DNA of 15,458 bases, from assembly GCA_038223055.1 (NCBI GenBank), contig JBBRHF010000099.1:1-15458 (forward strand). Reading direction: 5' to 3'. Within the stretch, counting starts at the first letter, position 1; each line of letters starts with the position of its first letter. The notes beneath the pieces were generated by a model that worked only from the letters and a program-made list of their open reading frames with translations, did not search any database and was not told the origin of the DNA. Shown one piece after another: positions 8,974 through 15,096 of the stretch. Origin of the DNA: JBBRHF01 sp038223055 (lineage in GTDB: Bacteria; Actinomycetota; Actinomycetes; JACCUZ01). The position numbers were made by a program, and so were the translations under genes.

Positions 8974-9746
8974 CCGCGACGTTCACGCCCCGGCCCGGAG
9001 CCGCACCCCTCCCCCGGATGATCGGCTCCCAGGCCCGGCTCGAGGTACGGATGATCCTGCGCAACGGCGAGCAACTGCTGCTGACCGTGGTCATCCCGGT
9101 GCTCATTCTCGTCGTCTTCGCCAACGTCGAGGTGATGGATCTGGGCACTCGGGGGCGTCGGGTCGACTTCCTCGCACCCGGCATGCTCGCGCTCGCCGTG
9201 TTGTCCACCGCGTTCACCGGGCTGGCCATCGGCACCGGGTTCGAGCGCCGCTACGGCGCGCTCAAGCGGCTCGGCGCCACCCCGCTGCCGCGCTGGGGGC
9301 TACTGGCAGCCAAGGCGCTCGCGGTCCTCGCCGTCGAATCGCTGCAGATCGGGCTGCTCGCCGCGGTCGCGTTCGCGCTGGGCTGGTCCCCTCGCGGGAA
9401 TGCCTTCTCGGTCGTCTCGGTCGCGGTTCTGGTGCTGGCCGGGACTTCGGCGTTCAGCGCTCTCGCCCTGCTGATGGCCGGAACGCTGCGGGCCGAGGCG
9501 ACCCTGGCCGCGGCGAACCTGGTCTACCTGCTGCTGCTGATCGCGGGTGGCATCGCCGTACCCCTGGAACGGTTCCCGGCGCCAGCCCGGGCGGTGTTCA
9601 AACTGCTGCCGGCCGGAGCGCTGTCGGAGGGGCTACGCGACGTGCTGCGCGACGGGGCGGGCCTGCCCTGGGGTTCACTCGCTGTCCTCGTCGCGTGGGC
9701 GGTGGCGGCAGGCACGGCGGCGGCGGCGGCGTTCCGCTGGGAGTAG
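8970..9746 (+). CDS. ABC-2 type transporter permease
   Basis: A 258-residue membrane subunit partnering the upstream ATPase. About six hydrophobic segments are visible: LLLTVVIPVLILVVFANV, FLAPGMLALAVLSTAFTGLAIGTG (shown in part), ALAVLAVESLQIGLLAAVAF, VVSVAVLVLAGTSAFSALAL, TLAAANLVYLLLLIAGGIAV and SLAVLVAWAVAAGTAAAAAF. The cytoplasmic FERRYGALKRLGATPLPR motif is characteristic of ABC-2 permeases. The GTG start at 8970 overlaps the ATPase stop by 4 nt, and no better start lies near. It ends in TAG before a hairpin. Export of a drug or lipid-like substrate is the family expectation only. Confidence 0.88.
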   Translation: MTATFTPRPGAAPLPRMIGSQARLEVRMILRNGEQLLLTVVIPVLILVVFANVEVMDLGTRGRRVDFLAPGMLALAVLSTAFTGLAIGTGFERRYGALKRLGATPLPRWGLLAAKALAVLAVESLQIGLLAAVAFALGWSPRGNAFSVVSVAVLVLAGTSAFSALALLMAGTLRAEATLAAANLVYLLLLIAGGIAVPLERFPAPARAVFKLLPAGALSEGLRDVLRDGAGLPWGSLAVLVAWAVAAGTAAAAAFRWE

Positions 9747-9773
9747 AGGACTGACCACCCCGAGCAACACGCC

Positions 9774-9801
9774 GCCTCGACCAGTTGCGGTTGGTCGAGG
9801 C
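9774..9801 (+). terminator. Hairpin after the ABC exporter operon
   Basis: Perfect 10-bp inverted repeat GCCTCGACCA / TGGTCGAGGC around an 8-nt loop, 27 nt downstream of the permease stop. Position and stem strength suit a transcription terminator for the exporter operon. No T-tract follows, so an intrinsic terminator is likely but not proven. Confidence 0.55.
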
Positions 9802-10014
9802 TGTCGCGCGAAGGAAGACCGCGTGGCTACGACCGGCGACGTTCGAAGCTGACGCACAGTGCCGCTGTGGACAGTGGCGGCCCGTCATGCTGTCAAACAC
9901 CCGAGTGGGGGACCGACGGGTGGCTCATGACCGACCGGGGACGGCAAACGGCGGCTGAGCTGGCCGGTTAACGACCCGCTGAGCGCCAGTTCGGACCCTC
10001 CGACCAGGCCCGCG

Positions 10015-10031
10015 CACGCCGACCGGGCGTG
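10015..10031 (-). terminator. Small hairpin after the glycosyltransferase gene
   Basis: CACGCC / GGCGTG arms with a 5-nt loop, 18 nt past the glycosyltransferase stop on the minus strand. A stem this short is common by chance in DNA of this composition. The call rests on position only. Confidence 0.25.
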
Positions 10032-10049
10032 ACGTCGTGGGCCAGGGCG

Positions 10050-11240
10050 CTACGACATCGACCTGGTCGCGGCGGAAACGGGCTGCCTCGCCGGGCGCAG
10101 GTTGGCCGAGATCATCCGGATCGAGACGGTGTCCAGGACGCGGTCGACGGTCGACGCCCAGGAGTGACCGCTCGCGGTCACTCGCGCCGCCGCGCCCAGG
10201 CGCTGGCGCAGGTCGCGGCCGTCGCGCAGTTCGCACAGGGCATGCGACAGGGCAGCCACGTCGCCCGGCGGCACCAGCAACGAGTCCTCACAGTGGGCCA
10301 GCAGCTCGACGAGCTGTCCGTGCCGGCTGGCCACTACCGGGAGCCCGGCAGCGAGGTACTCGAACACCCTCAGCGGCGAGCAGTGGCCCTCGACGGCGGG
10401 GAAGGGCGCGACAGCCACGTGCATCCGGTTCAGCTGCGCGCTCACCGCGCTGGGTGCCACGGGGTCGGCGAACTCGACCCTGTCAGCGATCCCGAGGCTG
10501 GCGGCTAGGTCCACCAGCGGACCCCGCTCGGGCCCGTCGCCCACCAGCAGAACCTGCAGACCCTCCACCCGGGCGACGGCCCTGAGCAGGACCTCGACCC
10601 CCGACGAGGCGATGAGGTGCCCGAGGAAGCCGACGGTGAATCGGCCCAGCGGCTCGACGGCAGGGGTGATCCGGGCGAGATCGACCCCGTTGGGGATCAC
10701 GTGGATGCCGGACCGGGCCGGGGTTCGGGACCGGACCCACTCCGCCAGCGGCTCGGAGACGCACACGATGGAGTCTGCCTCGGCCAGCACAGAGTTGAGC
10801 ACCTGCTCGGCGGCGGCCCGGTGCACGAGCGGCTGCTCGGCAGCGGGGTCATCGATGAGGGGGGCATTGACCTCGAGGACGCTGGGGATCGCGGCCGCCC
10901 AGGCGAAGGACATGGCCGCCCGGCTCCACAGCGAGTAGCGCTCGTAGACGAGATCGAACGGTCCGTGCGCAGCCATCTGTCGGGTCAGATCGCTGTTGGC
11001 GCCCAGCAGGTCCAGCTCGTGGCGCACCGGGTCGAGATTCTTGCCGCCGGACACCCCGGTCTCGTGCACGAGGACGTTGCGCAGGTCGGCCGGCGGTGGC
11101 CCTCCGGCCAGGGCGCAGAAGATCTGCACGCTCGCGCCACGGCGCACCAACTCACGGACCACCTCTTGCACGTGCACGGCTGCGCCGGTGCTGCCGAAAA
11201 CGGCGACCTCGGGGTCGGCACACACGTAGGCGATGCGCAT
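10050..11240 (-). CDS. GT4-family glycosyltransferase
   Basis: A 396-residue retaining glycosyltransferase with the GT-B fold. The N-terminal Gly-rich loop GSTGAAVHV is at residues 17-25 (acceptor domain). The C-terminal donor domain starts near VIPNGVD (182-188), with GFLGHLIASSGVEVLLRAV, LLVGDGPERG and the nucleotide-sugar loop SPLRVFEYLAAGLPVVAS (288-305, carrying the conserved Glu). It probably acts in the cytoplasm on a lipid or glycan acceptor; donor and acceptor cannot be read from the sequence. The ATG at 11240 is chosen because GGAG lies about 10 nt upstream and MRIAYVCADPE is a typical GT4 start; the longer frame runs into the ctaA promoter. It is divergent from ctaA with 115 bp between, and convergent with the ABC operon. 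Confidence 0.9.
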   Translation of the reverse strand: MRIAYVCADPEVAVFGSTGAAVHVQEVVRELVRRGASVQIFCALAGGPPPADLRNVLVHETGVSGGKNLDPVRHELDLLGANSDLTRQMAAHGPFDLVYERYSLWSRAAMSFAWAAAIPSVLEVNAPLIDDPAAEQPLVHRAAAEQVLNSVLAEADSIVCVSEPLAEWVRSRTPARSGIHVIPNGVDLARITPAVEPLGRFTVGFLGHLIASSGVEVLLRAVARVEGLQVLLVGDGPERGPLVDLAASLGIADRVEFADPVAPSAVSAQLNRMHVAVAPFPAVEGHCSPLRVFEYLAAGLPVVASRHGQLVELLAHCEDSLLVPPGDVAALSHALCELRDGRDLRQRLGAAARVTASGHSWASTVDRVLDTVSIRMISANLRPARQPVSAATRSMS

Positions 11241-11302
11241 CAGGCCACTTCTCCGACTCTGCCGACCCCCGTCGGGACAATGCCGACAGCGTGGGTCAGG
11301 GA

Positions 11303-11330
11303 ACCCTAAGGTGACGCTAACGGGCCTCAA
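11303..11330 (-). promoter_or_regulatory. Candidate promoter for the glycosyltransferase gene
   Basis: On the minus strand TTGAGG (11325-11330) and TAGGGT (11303-11308) are 16 bp apart, giving a leader of about 55 nt. The spacer is almost entirely occupied by the direct-repeat element at 11306-11323, so a protein bound there would be expected to block this promoter. Assigned from sequence only. Confidence 0.35.
11306..11323 (+). promoter_or_regulatory. Direct-repeat element, copy 1 (candidate OmpR-family response regulator site)
   Basis: CTAAGGTGACGCTAACGG consists of two 7-bp half-sites, CTAAGGT and CTAACGG, separated by 4 bp. The 11-bp period is the usual arrangement for tandem binding of OmpR/PhoB-family regulators. 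It lies about 33-50 bp upstream of the ctaA start and inside the candidate promoter of the divergent glycosyltransferase. A near-identical copy lies upstream of the response regulator gene. Confidence 0.5.
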
Positions 11331-11342
11331 ACATGGTCCCCG

Positions 11343-11348
11343 TAGGCT
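11343..11348 (+). promoter_or_regulatory. Candidate -10 box for leaderless ctaA transcript
   Basis: TAGGCT, a TAnnnT hexamer, ends 7 nt before the ctaA ATG at 11356, so transcription would start at or next to the initiation codon. No good Shine-Dalgarno lies upstream, which fits a leaderless mRNA, a common class in Actinobacteria. The direct-repeat element lies where the -35 would be. Confidence 0.4.
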
Positions 11349-11355
11349 GGGCGGC

Positions 11356-12333
11356 ATGGCCGCATGGGTGGAACTGCTGCGCCGGTGGCGGCCACGGCCG
11401 ACCACCCTGCGCAGGGCGTTCCTGGCGGCCCTGGTCATGAACACCGCGATCGTGGTCACCGGCGGCGCGGTCCGGCTCACCGCCTCCGGCCTTGGCTGCC
11501 CGACCTTTCCCCGGTGCACCGACACCAGCCTCGTCGTCACCGGCGAGCTGGGCGTGCATGGGGTGGTCGAGTTCACCAACCGGATGCTGACGTTCGTGCT
11601 CAGCGCCGCCGTGGCGACGGCGCTCGTGGTGGCTTGGCGGGCGCGGCGGCGGGACCTGCGCTGGCTCGCGGTCGGCCTGCTGGTCGGGATCTTTGCTCAG
11701 GCGCTGCTGGGCGGGCTGACGGTTCTGACCGGGCTCAACCCGGTGATGGTGATGGCTCATTTCCTGGTGTCCATGGGGCTGATCGCGGTGGCCGTCGTGG
11801 CCCATGAGCGCGCTGCGGGACCGACCGCGGTAACCGGCCTCGCCGTACGTCGCGAGCTGGTGCTCGGCGGCCGGGTGCTGCTGCTCGTCTGCGCGTTGAC
11901 CTTGTTCCTGGGCACCGTGGTGACCGGAAGCGGCCCGCACTCAGGGGACAAGACCGCCTCTCACCGGCTGCCGTTCGACCTCACCGAGGTCACCCAGGCC
12001 CACGCCGACCTCGTGTTTCTGCTGGTCGGTCTAGCTGGCGGGCTGCTGGTGGCGTTGCGGGTCGCGCGGGTGCCGATCGGCCGCGGTGTCCAGCTGCTTG
12101 CGGTGCTGCTCGGGCAGGGGACCGTGGGCTACGTGCAATACGCCACGGACCTGCCGGTGGTCCTCGTCGGCGTGCACGTCCTCGGGGCGTGTCTGGTGTG
12201 GATCGCGGCGCTGAGACTCGTGCTCGAAGTGTCAGCCGTTGCCGGTGTCGTCGGACCCGCCACCGCCGCCGTTTCCGCCACCGCCGCCGTTTCCGCCACC
12301 CCCGCCGCCAGCGGTCACGCTGACCGAGAATGA
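11356..12333 (+). CDS. ctaA: Heme A synthase CtaA (COX15 family)
   Basis: A 325-residue membrane protein that oxidises the methyl group of heme O to make heme A for cytochrome c oxidase. Eight hydrophobic segments in two four-helix bundles are visible. Family signatures are GGAVRLTASGLGCPTFPRC (cysteine pair C48, C54) and GVHGVVEFTNRMLTF (H68). Further histidines H135 (VMVMAHF), H216 (TQAHADLVF) and H274 (GVHVLGA) match the four heme-ligand positions; GSGPHSGDKTASHR is the conserved loop between bundles. Residues beyond about 295 are a low-complexity Ala-rich tail that is unusual for the family and overlaps the convergent gene. ATG 11356 is preferred over upstream readings; it probably begins a leaderless mRNA. 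Confidence 0.93.
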   Translation: MAAWVELLRRWRPRPTTLRRAFLAALVMNTAIVVTGGAVRLTASGLGCPTFPRCTDTSLVVTGELGVHGVVEFTNRMLTFVLSAAVATALVVAWRARRRDLRWLAVGLLVGIFAQALLGGLTVLTGLNPVMVMAHFLVSMGLIAVAVVAHERAAGPTAVTGLAVRRELVLGGRVLLLVCALTLFLGTVVTGSGPHSGDKTASHRLPFDLTEVTQAHADLVFLLVGLAGGLLVALRVARVPIGRGVQLLAVLLGQGTVGYVQYATDLPVVLVGVHVLGACLVWIAALRLVLEVSAVAGVVGPATAAVSATAAVSATPAASGHADRE

Positions 12334-13014
12334 GGGGGGGCCACCGGGGCAGGTGACGGTGACCCGCACCCGGGTGTCATCTGCGGACAGCGCCTCGAAG
12401 TGCACCTCCGCCTGGGCCGAACCGCCTGCGGACTTCTCGTCCAGCCGCCAGTTCACGGCCGGCGAGGCACTGACCCAGGCCAGACCCCCGGCGCAGCGGG
12501 CCTGGACGTAGCCGCCCTGGGTGTTGCGTCCGCTGCTGGTGGTGGGGGGCGGCTTGGGCCGCGCCGGCTGAGTGCGGCGGGGTGGGGTGGAGTGCGTCGA
12601 ACGCGCCGGCTTGGGCCGCGGACTCTTCTGGGCGCTCGGGCTGGTGCTGCGGGGGGTTGCCGACCCATGCCGGCCGGGGCGAGACTGCTGGGGCCGCGGG
12701 GTCTGCTGGGTCTGCTGGGTCTGGGCGGGGCCGGAGCTGACGGTCGGACCGGTCGGGTGCCCGGACGGCGAGTTCGACTTGGTTCGCGGGGACGAGCTCG
12801 CGGACGTGGGCGGGGTCGAGGGGTCTGCCGGGGCGGTCGTGGAATCGGTGGTGCTGGGAACGCTGGCGGAACCCGAGACGCCGGACAGGTCGAGGGGCGG
12901 GCCGGCGGAGGTGCTGGCGAAGGGGGCGACCAGGCGCGCCGCCCCGAAGCCGACGCCGACCGCGGCGGCGGCGAAAATGGCCCATACAGCCACAAGGGCG
13001 AGTCGTCTGTTCAC
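12232..13014 (-). CDS. Membrane-anchored, Pro/Ser/Thr-rich extracytoplasmic protein
   Basis: A 260-residue protein I do not recognise by name. One N-terminal hydrophobic segment (about residues 5-28, after MNRR) acts as an anchor or uncleaved signal; there is no lipobox. Residues 40-165 are a disordered Ser/Thr/Pro/Gln/Arg-rich stalk with a TQQTQQTP repeat. Residues 168-233 form a small domain with two cysteines (C174, C222), which could pair outside the cell, and beta-rich segments such as AEVHFEAL and VRVTVTC. The tail is GGGGGN repeats ending DDTGNG. GTG 13014 is the start, placing the whole protein beyond the membrane. It is divergent from the two-component genes and overlaps ctaA at the 3' end. 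A ligand-binding or signalling accessory role for the kinase is speculation. Confidence 0.75.
   Translation of the reverse strand: MNRRLALVAVWAIFAAAAVGVGFGAARLVAPFASTSAGPPLDLSGVSGSASVPSTTDSTTAPADPSTPPTSASSSPRTKSNSPSGHPTGPTVSSGPAQTQQTQQTPRPQQSRPGRHGSATPRSTSPSAQKSPRPKPARSTHSTPPRRTQPARPKPPPTTSSGRNTQGGYVQARCAGGLAWVSASPAVNWRLDEKSAGGSAQAEVHFEALSADDTRVRVTVTCPGGPPSFSVSVTAGGGGGGNGGGGGNGGGGGSDDTGNG
12259..12309. repeat. 18-bp tandem repeat in the ctaA/anchored-protein 3' overlap
   Basis: GCCACCGCCGCCGTTTCC occurs twice in tandem (12259-12276, 12277-12294) and a third, partial and diverged unit follows. On the plus strand it encodes the Ala-rich ctaA tail (AAVSAT units), on the minus strand the GGGGGN tail of the anchored protein. 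The unit is a multiple of three for both frames. Confidence 0.85.
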
Positions 13015-13035
13015 CCGTCCAGTCTGGCCGCACAG

Positions 13036-13064
13036 TGATTAAGGCGACACTAACGGTTGCTTCA
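13036..13064 (-). promoter_or_regulatory. Possible promoter of the anchored-protein gene
   Basis: On the minus strand TAATCA (13036-13041) could serve as a -10 and TGAAGC (13059-13064, poor match) as a -35 at 17 bp, giving a leader of about 15 nt. The alternative is a leaderless start with CAGACT (13021-13026) as -10. Both readings place the direct-repeat element over the promoter. Confidence 0.25.
13039..13056 (+). promoter_or_regulatory. Direct-repeat element, copy 2 (candidate OmpR-family response regulator site)
   Basis: TTAAGGCGACACTAACGG is two 7-bp half-sites, TTAAGGC and CTAACGG, 4 bp apart. Aligned with copy 1 (11306-11323) it is identical at 15 of 18 positions; outside the first base 15 of 17 match. 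It lies in the 97-bp divergent region between the anchored-protein gene and the response regulator gene, suggesting control of both, including autoregulation. Confidence 0.5.
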
Positions 13065-13099
13065 CGCGAGGGTTGCGCTGGGAGGTCGGCTTCGCGGGA

Positions 13100-13105
13100 T
13101 ACGGT
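13100..13105 (+). promoter_or_regulatory. Candidate -10 box for leaderless response regulator transcript
   Basis: TACGGT ends 6 nt before the GTG at 13112, the same arrangement seen at ctaA. There is no Shine-Dalgarno next to this GTG. A leaderless mRNA starting at the initiation codon is the simplest reading. Confidence 0.4.
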
Positions 13106-13111
13106 CACTTC

Positions 13112-13792
13112 GTGTCACTCCTTCTGCTTATCGAGGACGATGTCCGCATTCGCAGCGCCCTCACCCGGTCCCTGACCGAGCGGGGACACGCCGTCACCTC
13201 GGCGCCCAACGGGATGACCGGGTTGCAGCAGGCAGTCGACCAGCCACCGGACCTCATCGTGCTCGACCTGGGCCTGCCCGACGTCGACGGCGCCCAACTT
13301 TTGCGCATGCTGCGCTCGGTGAGCAAGGTCCCCGTCATCGTGGCGACGGCTCGCGACGACGACGCGGTGGTGGTCGACGCGCTCAACGCCGGCGCCGATG
13401 ACTACATCGTCAAGCCGTTCAGCGCCGACACGCTCGACGCCCGCATCCGTGCTGTCCTACGCAGGTCCAGCGTCGCGACCCAGCATGCTGACCCGCTCGT
13501 GGTCGGCGAGTTGAGCGTCGACCCGCGGACCCGCACTGCCATCCTGGCCGGGCGCATCCTCGACCTGCGTCCCCGGGAGTTCGACCTGCTCGCCTTCCTC
13601 GCCGCCCGCCCGGGCGAGGTCGTCTCCAAGCGCACGCTGATGGCCGAGGTGTGGCAGGCGCCCTACGGCGGGGCGGACAAGACCGTCGACGTCCACCTGT
13701 CCTGGTTGCGCAACAAGCTCGGCGAGTCGGCGACCGAGCCGCGGATGCTGCACACCGTTCGCGGAGTGGGCGTCAAGCTCGTTGCACCGTGA
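13112..13792 (+). CDS. OmpR-family response regulator
   Basis: A 226-residue two-domain regulator. The receiver domain (1-115) has the acidic pair D9/D10 (LLLIEDD), phosphoacceptor D52 (LDLGLPDVDG), T79 (VIVATA) and K101 (DDYIVKPF). The winged-helix output domain (about 130-226) has LRPREFDLLAFLAARPGEVV, the recognition-helix region DKTVDVHLSWLRNKLG and the terminal wing HTVRGVGVKL. GTG 13112 gives the standard length and starts directly at the first beta strand; the upstream extension MRWEVGFAGYGHF is not part of the fold. Its stop overlaps the histidine kinase start (GTGA). It is the natural candidate to bind the two direct-repeat elements. Confidence 0.95.
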   Translation: MSLLLLIEDDVRIRSALTRSLTERGHAVTSAPNGMTGLQQAVDQPPDLIVLDLGLPDVDGAQLLRMLRSVSKVPVIVATARDDDAVVVDALNAGADDYIVKPFSADTLDARIRAVLRRSSVATQHADPLVVGELSVDPRTRTAILAGRILDLRPREFDLLAFLAARPGEVVSKRTLMAEVWQAPYGGADKTVDVHLSWLRNKLGESATEPRMLHTVRGVGVKLVAP

Positions 13793-15072
13793 GACGGCGG
13801 CTCGCCGCCCTGGTCGCGGCGACCACCACACTGGTCCTGCTCGCCTTCCTCGTGCCGCTCGCGAAGCTGATCGACACCGCCGCGTCGGACAACGCGAAGA
13901 GCACTGCGACCAACCTCAGCCAGCAGATCGTGCCGATCGTGACCAGCGGTACCGACCAGGCGATCGAGGCCGCGGCGAAGGAGGTGGCCAAGAACGGCTA
14001 TGTCGTGACCATCCACATGCCGGACGGGACCCGGCTCGGTGCCCAGTCCGGACCCTCGGCCCTTGCGCCGGGGGGACGCGACGCCCGGTCGACCAGGGTG
14101 ATCGCTGTCCGGGGCAAGGGCGACGTCGTCGTCCATCAACCGGTCTTCCGCGACGACGGTCGGCCAGCCGTAATCAGCACCCTGGTGCCGGACACCATCC
14201 TCGACCGGGGGGTGCGCCGAGCCTGGGCGGTGCTGGCGGTTCTGGGCGTCCTGCTGGTCGGGATCTCGCTGGTCGTGGCCGACCGACTCGCCCGGTCGAT
14301 GACCCGGCCGGTGACGGCGCTAGCCCGAACCGCCGAGCGGCTCGGCCGGGGCGAGCTCGACGCCCGGGTCGACCCCGGGGGCCCGGTAGAGATCCGCGAG
14401 GTCGGCCTCGCCCTCAACCGGCTGGCCGCGCGCATCGGTGAGCTGCTGGCCAGCGAGCGTGAGGCGGTCGCCGACCTGTCCCACCGCCTGCGTACGCCGG
14501 TCACGGCGCTGCGTCTGGACGCCGAGGGCCTCGGCGACGAGGAAGAACGGGGGCGCCTGGTGGCCGACGTGGACGACCTGACCCGGCAGGTCGACGCGGT
14601 GATCCGCGAGGCTCGGCGCCCGGTGCGCGAGGGCGTGGAGGCTCGCTGCGACGCGACCCAGGTCGTGGGTGACCGGGTCGGCTTCTGGCGGGTGCTCGCC
14701 GAAGACCAGCGCCGGTCGCTGCGGCTGTCTCTGCCCGCCGGGCCAACTCCGGTGCGGGCCAACGAGAGCGACCTCGCGGCGGCGGTCGACGCCTTGCTGG
14801 GCAACGTCTTCTCGCACACTCCCGACGGGACGGGCTTCGCGGTCGACGTTCGGGCGTTGCCTGGGCGGGGCGCGGAGATCGTCGTACAGGACGACGGACC
14901 AGGCTTCGCCGACGCCGATGTGATGGCCCGCGGCGAAAGCCGCACCGGCTCGACCGGGCTCGGCCTGGACATTGTCCGGCGCACCGCCGTGGCGGCCGGG
15001 GGCAACGTCGAGATCCGCACCTCGCCCGGCCGGGGCGCCACCATCGTCGTCCGGCTCGGGGCGCCCTCCTGA
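13789..15072 (+). CDS. Membrane sensor histidine kinase
   Basis: A 427-residue sensor kinase, partner of the upstream regulator. TM1 is residues 5-27, an extracytoplasmic domain covers about 28-142 with no recognised fold, TM2 is 145-165, and HAMP (about 165-220, TRPVTALARTAERLGRGELD) follows. The DHp domain has H232 in DLSHRLRTPVTALRL; HRLRTP replaces the more usual HELRTP, a variant frequent in actinobacterial kinases. The catalytic domain shows the N-box (LLGNVFSHTPDG, N339), G1 (DDGPGF, 368-373) and G2 (GSTGLGLDIV, 387-396). The GTG start overlaps the regulator stop by 4 nt. The signal is unknown; the divergent anchored protein is a possible extracytoplasmic partner. Confidence 0.94.
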   Translation: MRRRLAALVAATTTLVLLAFLVPLAKLIDTAASDNAKSTATNLSQQIVPIVTSGTDQAIEAAAKEVAKNGYVVTIHMPDGTRLGAQSGPSALAPGGRDARSTRVIAVRGKGDVVVHQPVFRDDGRPAVISTLVPDTILDRGVRRAWAVLAVLGVLLVGISLVVADRLARSMTRPVTALARTAERLGRGELDARVDPGGPVEIREVGLALNRLAARIGELLASEREAVADLSHRLRTPVTALRLDAEGLGDEEERGRLVADVDDLTRQVDAVIREARRPVREGVEARCDATQVVGDRVGFWRVLAEDQRRSLRLSLPAGPTPVRANESDLAAAVDALLGNVFSHTPDGTGFAVDVRALPGRGAEIVVQDDGPGFADADVMARGESRTGSTGLGLDIVRRTAVAAGGNVEIRTSPGRGATIVVRLGAPS

Positions 15073-15092
15073 CCCGATCGGATCGATCAGGG
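15073..15092. terminator. Hairpin between convergent kinase and ctaB genes
   Basis: CCCGATCG-GAT-CGATC(A)GGG folds as an 8-bp stem with one bulged A and a 3-nt loop. It fills nearly all of the 24-nt gap between the convergent kinase and ctaB stops and could serve both directions. No T-tract is present. Confidence 0.4.
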
Positions 15093-15096
15093 CAAC

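Larger units (their letters stand above)
9747..10049. other. 303-nt convergent intergenic stretch
   Basis: The stretch lies between the ABC permease and the 3' end of the glycosyltransferase. It holds a perfect 10-bp hairpin (9774-9801) and a smaller 6-bp hairpin (10015-10031). A direct repeat (CGGCTGAGC / CCGCTGAGC, 9951-9959 and 9976-9984) flanks GGTTAACG. I see no gene, tRNA or other recognisable element. Confidence 0.6.

Noticed and set aside
4477..9980. GTTA[AC]CGACCCGCT at 4477-4490 and 9967-9980 as a dispersed repeat
   Set aside because: 13 of 14 bases match, but the first copy is one arm and loop of a hairpin and the second is not in a hairpin; flanks do not match, so chance or a weak similarity is likely.
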